Source: Aselliscus stoliczkanus
Taxonomy: Eukaryota; Chordata; Mammalia; Chiroptera; Hipposideridae
Assembly: GCA_033961575.1 (NCBI GenBank)
Contig: CM066737.1
Location: forward strand, 87,664,271-87,728,270
DNA length: 64,000 bases
Reading direction: 5' to 3'
The notes beneath the pieces were generated by a model. That model did not search any database. It was not told the DNA's origin and saw only the letters and a program-made list of their open reading frames with translations. The position numbers and the translations under genes are program-made. The number at the start of each line of letters is the position of its first letter. Position 1 is the first letter of the stretch. This document shows positions 62,545-64,000 of this stretch, piece after piece.

Positions 62545-64000
62545 TTTTTTTTTTTTTTTGCACCACATAGTTTTGATTAGTTAATCAACATTCCACACAA
62601 AATCCATTTTTTAAATATTCCCCCTCCCTTGCCCTCTGCCTCCAGCACACTTCCTAGAGTAATAAAGTCAGGGAATACCTAACTATTGAAGGAATCCCTA
62701 ACACTTTCCCAGCATAGAATTCTGGCTAGTCCAAAGGGTCCTTCTTTTAACGTTGTCAGGAAACTAGACACTGCAACTTTATTAGTATCAGCAACATTTG
62801 TTTGGAGCAAATTCGCCTCCCAGAGATGCGCAGTTGAACGCAGGAGGGGGTTCCACCAATTTCCCCAATTCCTTCCATTGCAGCAGTTTGGCCAAAGTGT
62901 TCAGTTTTAGATGGGGTCAGTCCCAAAGTTCTCACTGGCATCATAGTGGCAGGTCCTGGAGGAGCCTGGGTACCAGTTGGTACAGGAGCAGGGAACATGG
63001 CATCTCTGTTGTTTATACTTACAGCATCTTCCACAGTCAGCTGGCCCATCCGAATCTCCTGCTCTCTCGCATCAGGGAAGGCTTTTTTGAATCTTCCTGC
63101 TGTCGCCACATTATTCCTTCTTGTTCTCATGGCATCTCTTCCTCATGGCACCTGAGCCCCTCTTGCCTAACTCCAGCAGCTTTCATTTTTGCACTTCTTG
63201 GTTGTGCAGCTCTTCCATCCTCCAAAGCAGGGGTCGGCAAACTGCAGCTCCTGAGCCATATGCGGCTCTTTGGGTACATACATGTGACTCTGAAGTAAAA
63301 TTGAAAATGAAAATAACACTATCATTGTTTCATTTATAACATTTTTAAAGGATATTATTCACATAATGGTTTCACTTGTTTAATGGCTCTTGAATGATTT
63401 TTAAATCGTTGTGAGGGACAGGATTGGCTCTCTGTCTCAAAAGTTTGCCTACCCCTGCTCCAACGTTCTTCTTGACTACATCAAATCCTGCCTCATTACC
63501 ATAAACTGGTGCTCATGGCGGGTGGCCTCCATCTCCATCTTCTCACGGGCTTCCTTGGTATTTCAGTCCACTTGGTCCTGATGCTGCTTCCCCATTTCAA
63601 TGAGTGCCTTCCAGCGCACAGCATACGTGTACTCAACAGAACCAGGCTGTGCAAATCTAGCTGGCTGCCCTCGTGCCTTGTGAGATTGCTGGTTCTTTAT
63701 AACCAGCTTCTCTGGAAGCCCCTCTTCATTATCTAACTGGTCTGTGGGCTCCACAGTCACATGGCGAGGCACTGTGGTTAGTAGGCAGGAGCCTTCACTG
63801 CATCTGTCCAGAGCTGTCCAATTGGCGAGCTTCCCTGAGAATCCAACAACGCGTTTTCCTAAAGGCCTTCCTTGGTCATCCACAATGACCGTAGCTCTCT
63901 CCACCTGGCTGAACACAGAAAGGGCTTCCTACAGCAGCTCGTTGGACACACACTGAGGAAGGTTTCAGACTGTAAGGGTGTGCTATGGTAGGCAAAATGC
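62545..64000 (-). pseudogene. NONO: Processed pseudogene of NONO (p54nrb), 5' end beyond window
   Basis: Retrocopy of the mRNA for NONO, an RNA-binding DBHS protein of nuclear paraspeckles. Reading the minus strand from 64000 downward, it runs from the end of RRM1 through RRM2 ([29 protein letters not shown]), the NOPS segment ([11 protein letters not shown]...RFAQPGS), the coiled coil (MEELHNQEVQK), and the C-terminal Pro/Gly region ([23 protein letters not shown]). Next come the stop region, about 230 bases of 3' UTR, and a 15-base poly(A) (poly-T at 62545-62559). No introns interrupt it. It is dead: in-frame stops lie at 63985-63983, 63967-63965, 63931-63929 and 63565-63563. There are further stops and small indels in the coiled coil, a frameshift near the C terminus and a 220-bp transposon at 63238-63457. 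Most stops are CGA to TGA type decay. It lies antisense to DMD, inserted in L1 sequence. Confidence 0.95.
63238..63457. mobile_element. Non-autonomous hAT-type transposon inside the NONO pseudogene
   Basis: The ends are inverted copies: CAGGGGTCGGCAAACT at the left and AGTTTGCCTACCCCTG at the right. The flanks are 8-bp direct repeats, ctccaaag (63230-63237) and ctccaacg (63458-63465), as expected for hAT transposition. There is no coding capacity in its 220 bp. It splits the coiled-coil part of the pseudogene, so it moved after the retrocopy landed. Confidence 0.85.

Larger units (their letters stand above)
55563..64000 (+). other. DMD: DMD intron 12 (5' part, at least 8.4 kb)
   Basis: Starts gttagt right after exon 12. 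Exon 13 is not in the window. The content is mainly antisense L1 sequence (58.7-62.0 kb) and an antisense NONO retropseudogene (62.5 kb to the edge). Between 56700 and 58690 I see no gene, only an LTR-like tract near 57.3-57.8 kb. Confidence 0.95.

Noticed and set aside
62798..63298. 166-codon open frame on the plus strand
   Set aside because: It is the antisense shadow of the NONO pseudogene.

Overview
This is eukaryotic, AT-rich, repeat-dense mammalian DNA. It lies inside the X-linked dystrophin gene (DMD), transcribed on the + strand. Three coding exons are visible, each with an intact reading frame and AG/GT splice borders: exon 10 (38007-38195, 189 bp), exon 11 (38882-39063, 182 bp) and exon 12 (55412-55562, 151 bp). 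The lengths equal those of the human exons, and the joined frame gives 174 codons (human residues about 321-494), covering the end of hinge 1, spectrin-like repeat 1 and the start of repeat 2. Everything else is intron: at least 38 kb of intron 9, all 686 bp of intron 10, all 16.3 kb of intron 11, and the first 8.4 kb of intron 12. No promoter, CpG island, tRNA/rRNA gene, CRISPR array or other host gene is visible.

The species is most likely a bat, probably a rhinolophoid (horseshoe, leaf-nosed or related) member of Yinpterochiroptera. Two related tRNA-derived SINE types are abundant. One is a monomer of about 105 bp starting GGCCGGCCGAGTGG with an oligo(A) tail. The other is a longer compound form that on the opposite strand starts with TTTTATTGGGGAATTGGGG and ends CGGCCGGCC. 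Many copies have near-perfect target-site duplications. Small Tc1/mariner-like and hAT-like elements also occur. This assignment rests on remembered repeat families, not on a search.

Layout. 1-38 kb (intron 9): short L1 3'-end pieces, MIR/L2 fragments, SINEs, microsatellites, a purine-rich tract (5.2 kb), a 5'-inverted L1 insertion (12.3-13.1 kb), an L1 ORF2 remnant (16-17 kb), a mariner remnant with a decayed transposase (24.0-24.6 kb), a pair of inverted repeats flanking a SINE (26.1-27.3 kb) and an unusual four-unit SINE (33.9-34.6 kb). 38-39 kb: exons 10 and 11. 39-55 kb (intron 11): Tigger-type remnants, a nested transposon stack (49.9-50.4 kb), a solo-LTR candidate (49.05-49.59 kb), MER5A-like copies and SINEs. 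55.4 kb: exon 12. 55.6-64 kb (intron 12): a block of antisense L1 sequence, then an antisense processed pseudogene of NONO running off the window's right edge. That pseudogene carries an hAT-type insertion, and a compound SINE sits at its poly(A) junction.

I see no undescribed biological system. The more interesting observations concern retrotransposition structures, SINE architecture and splice-site details of DMD.
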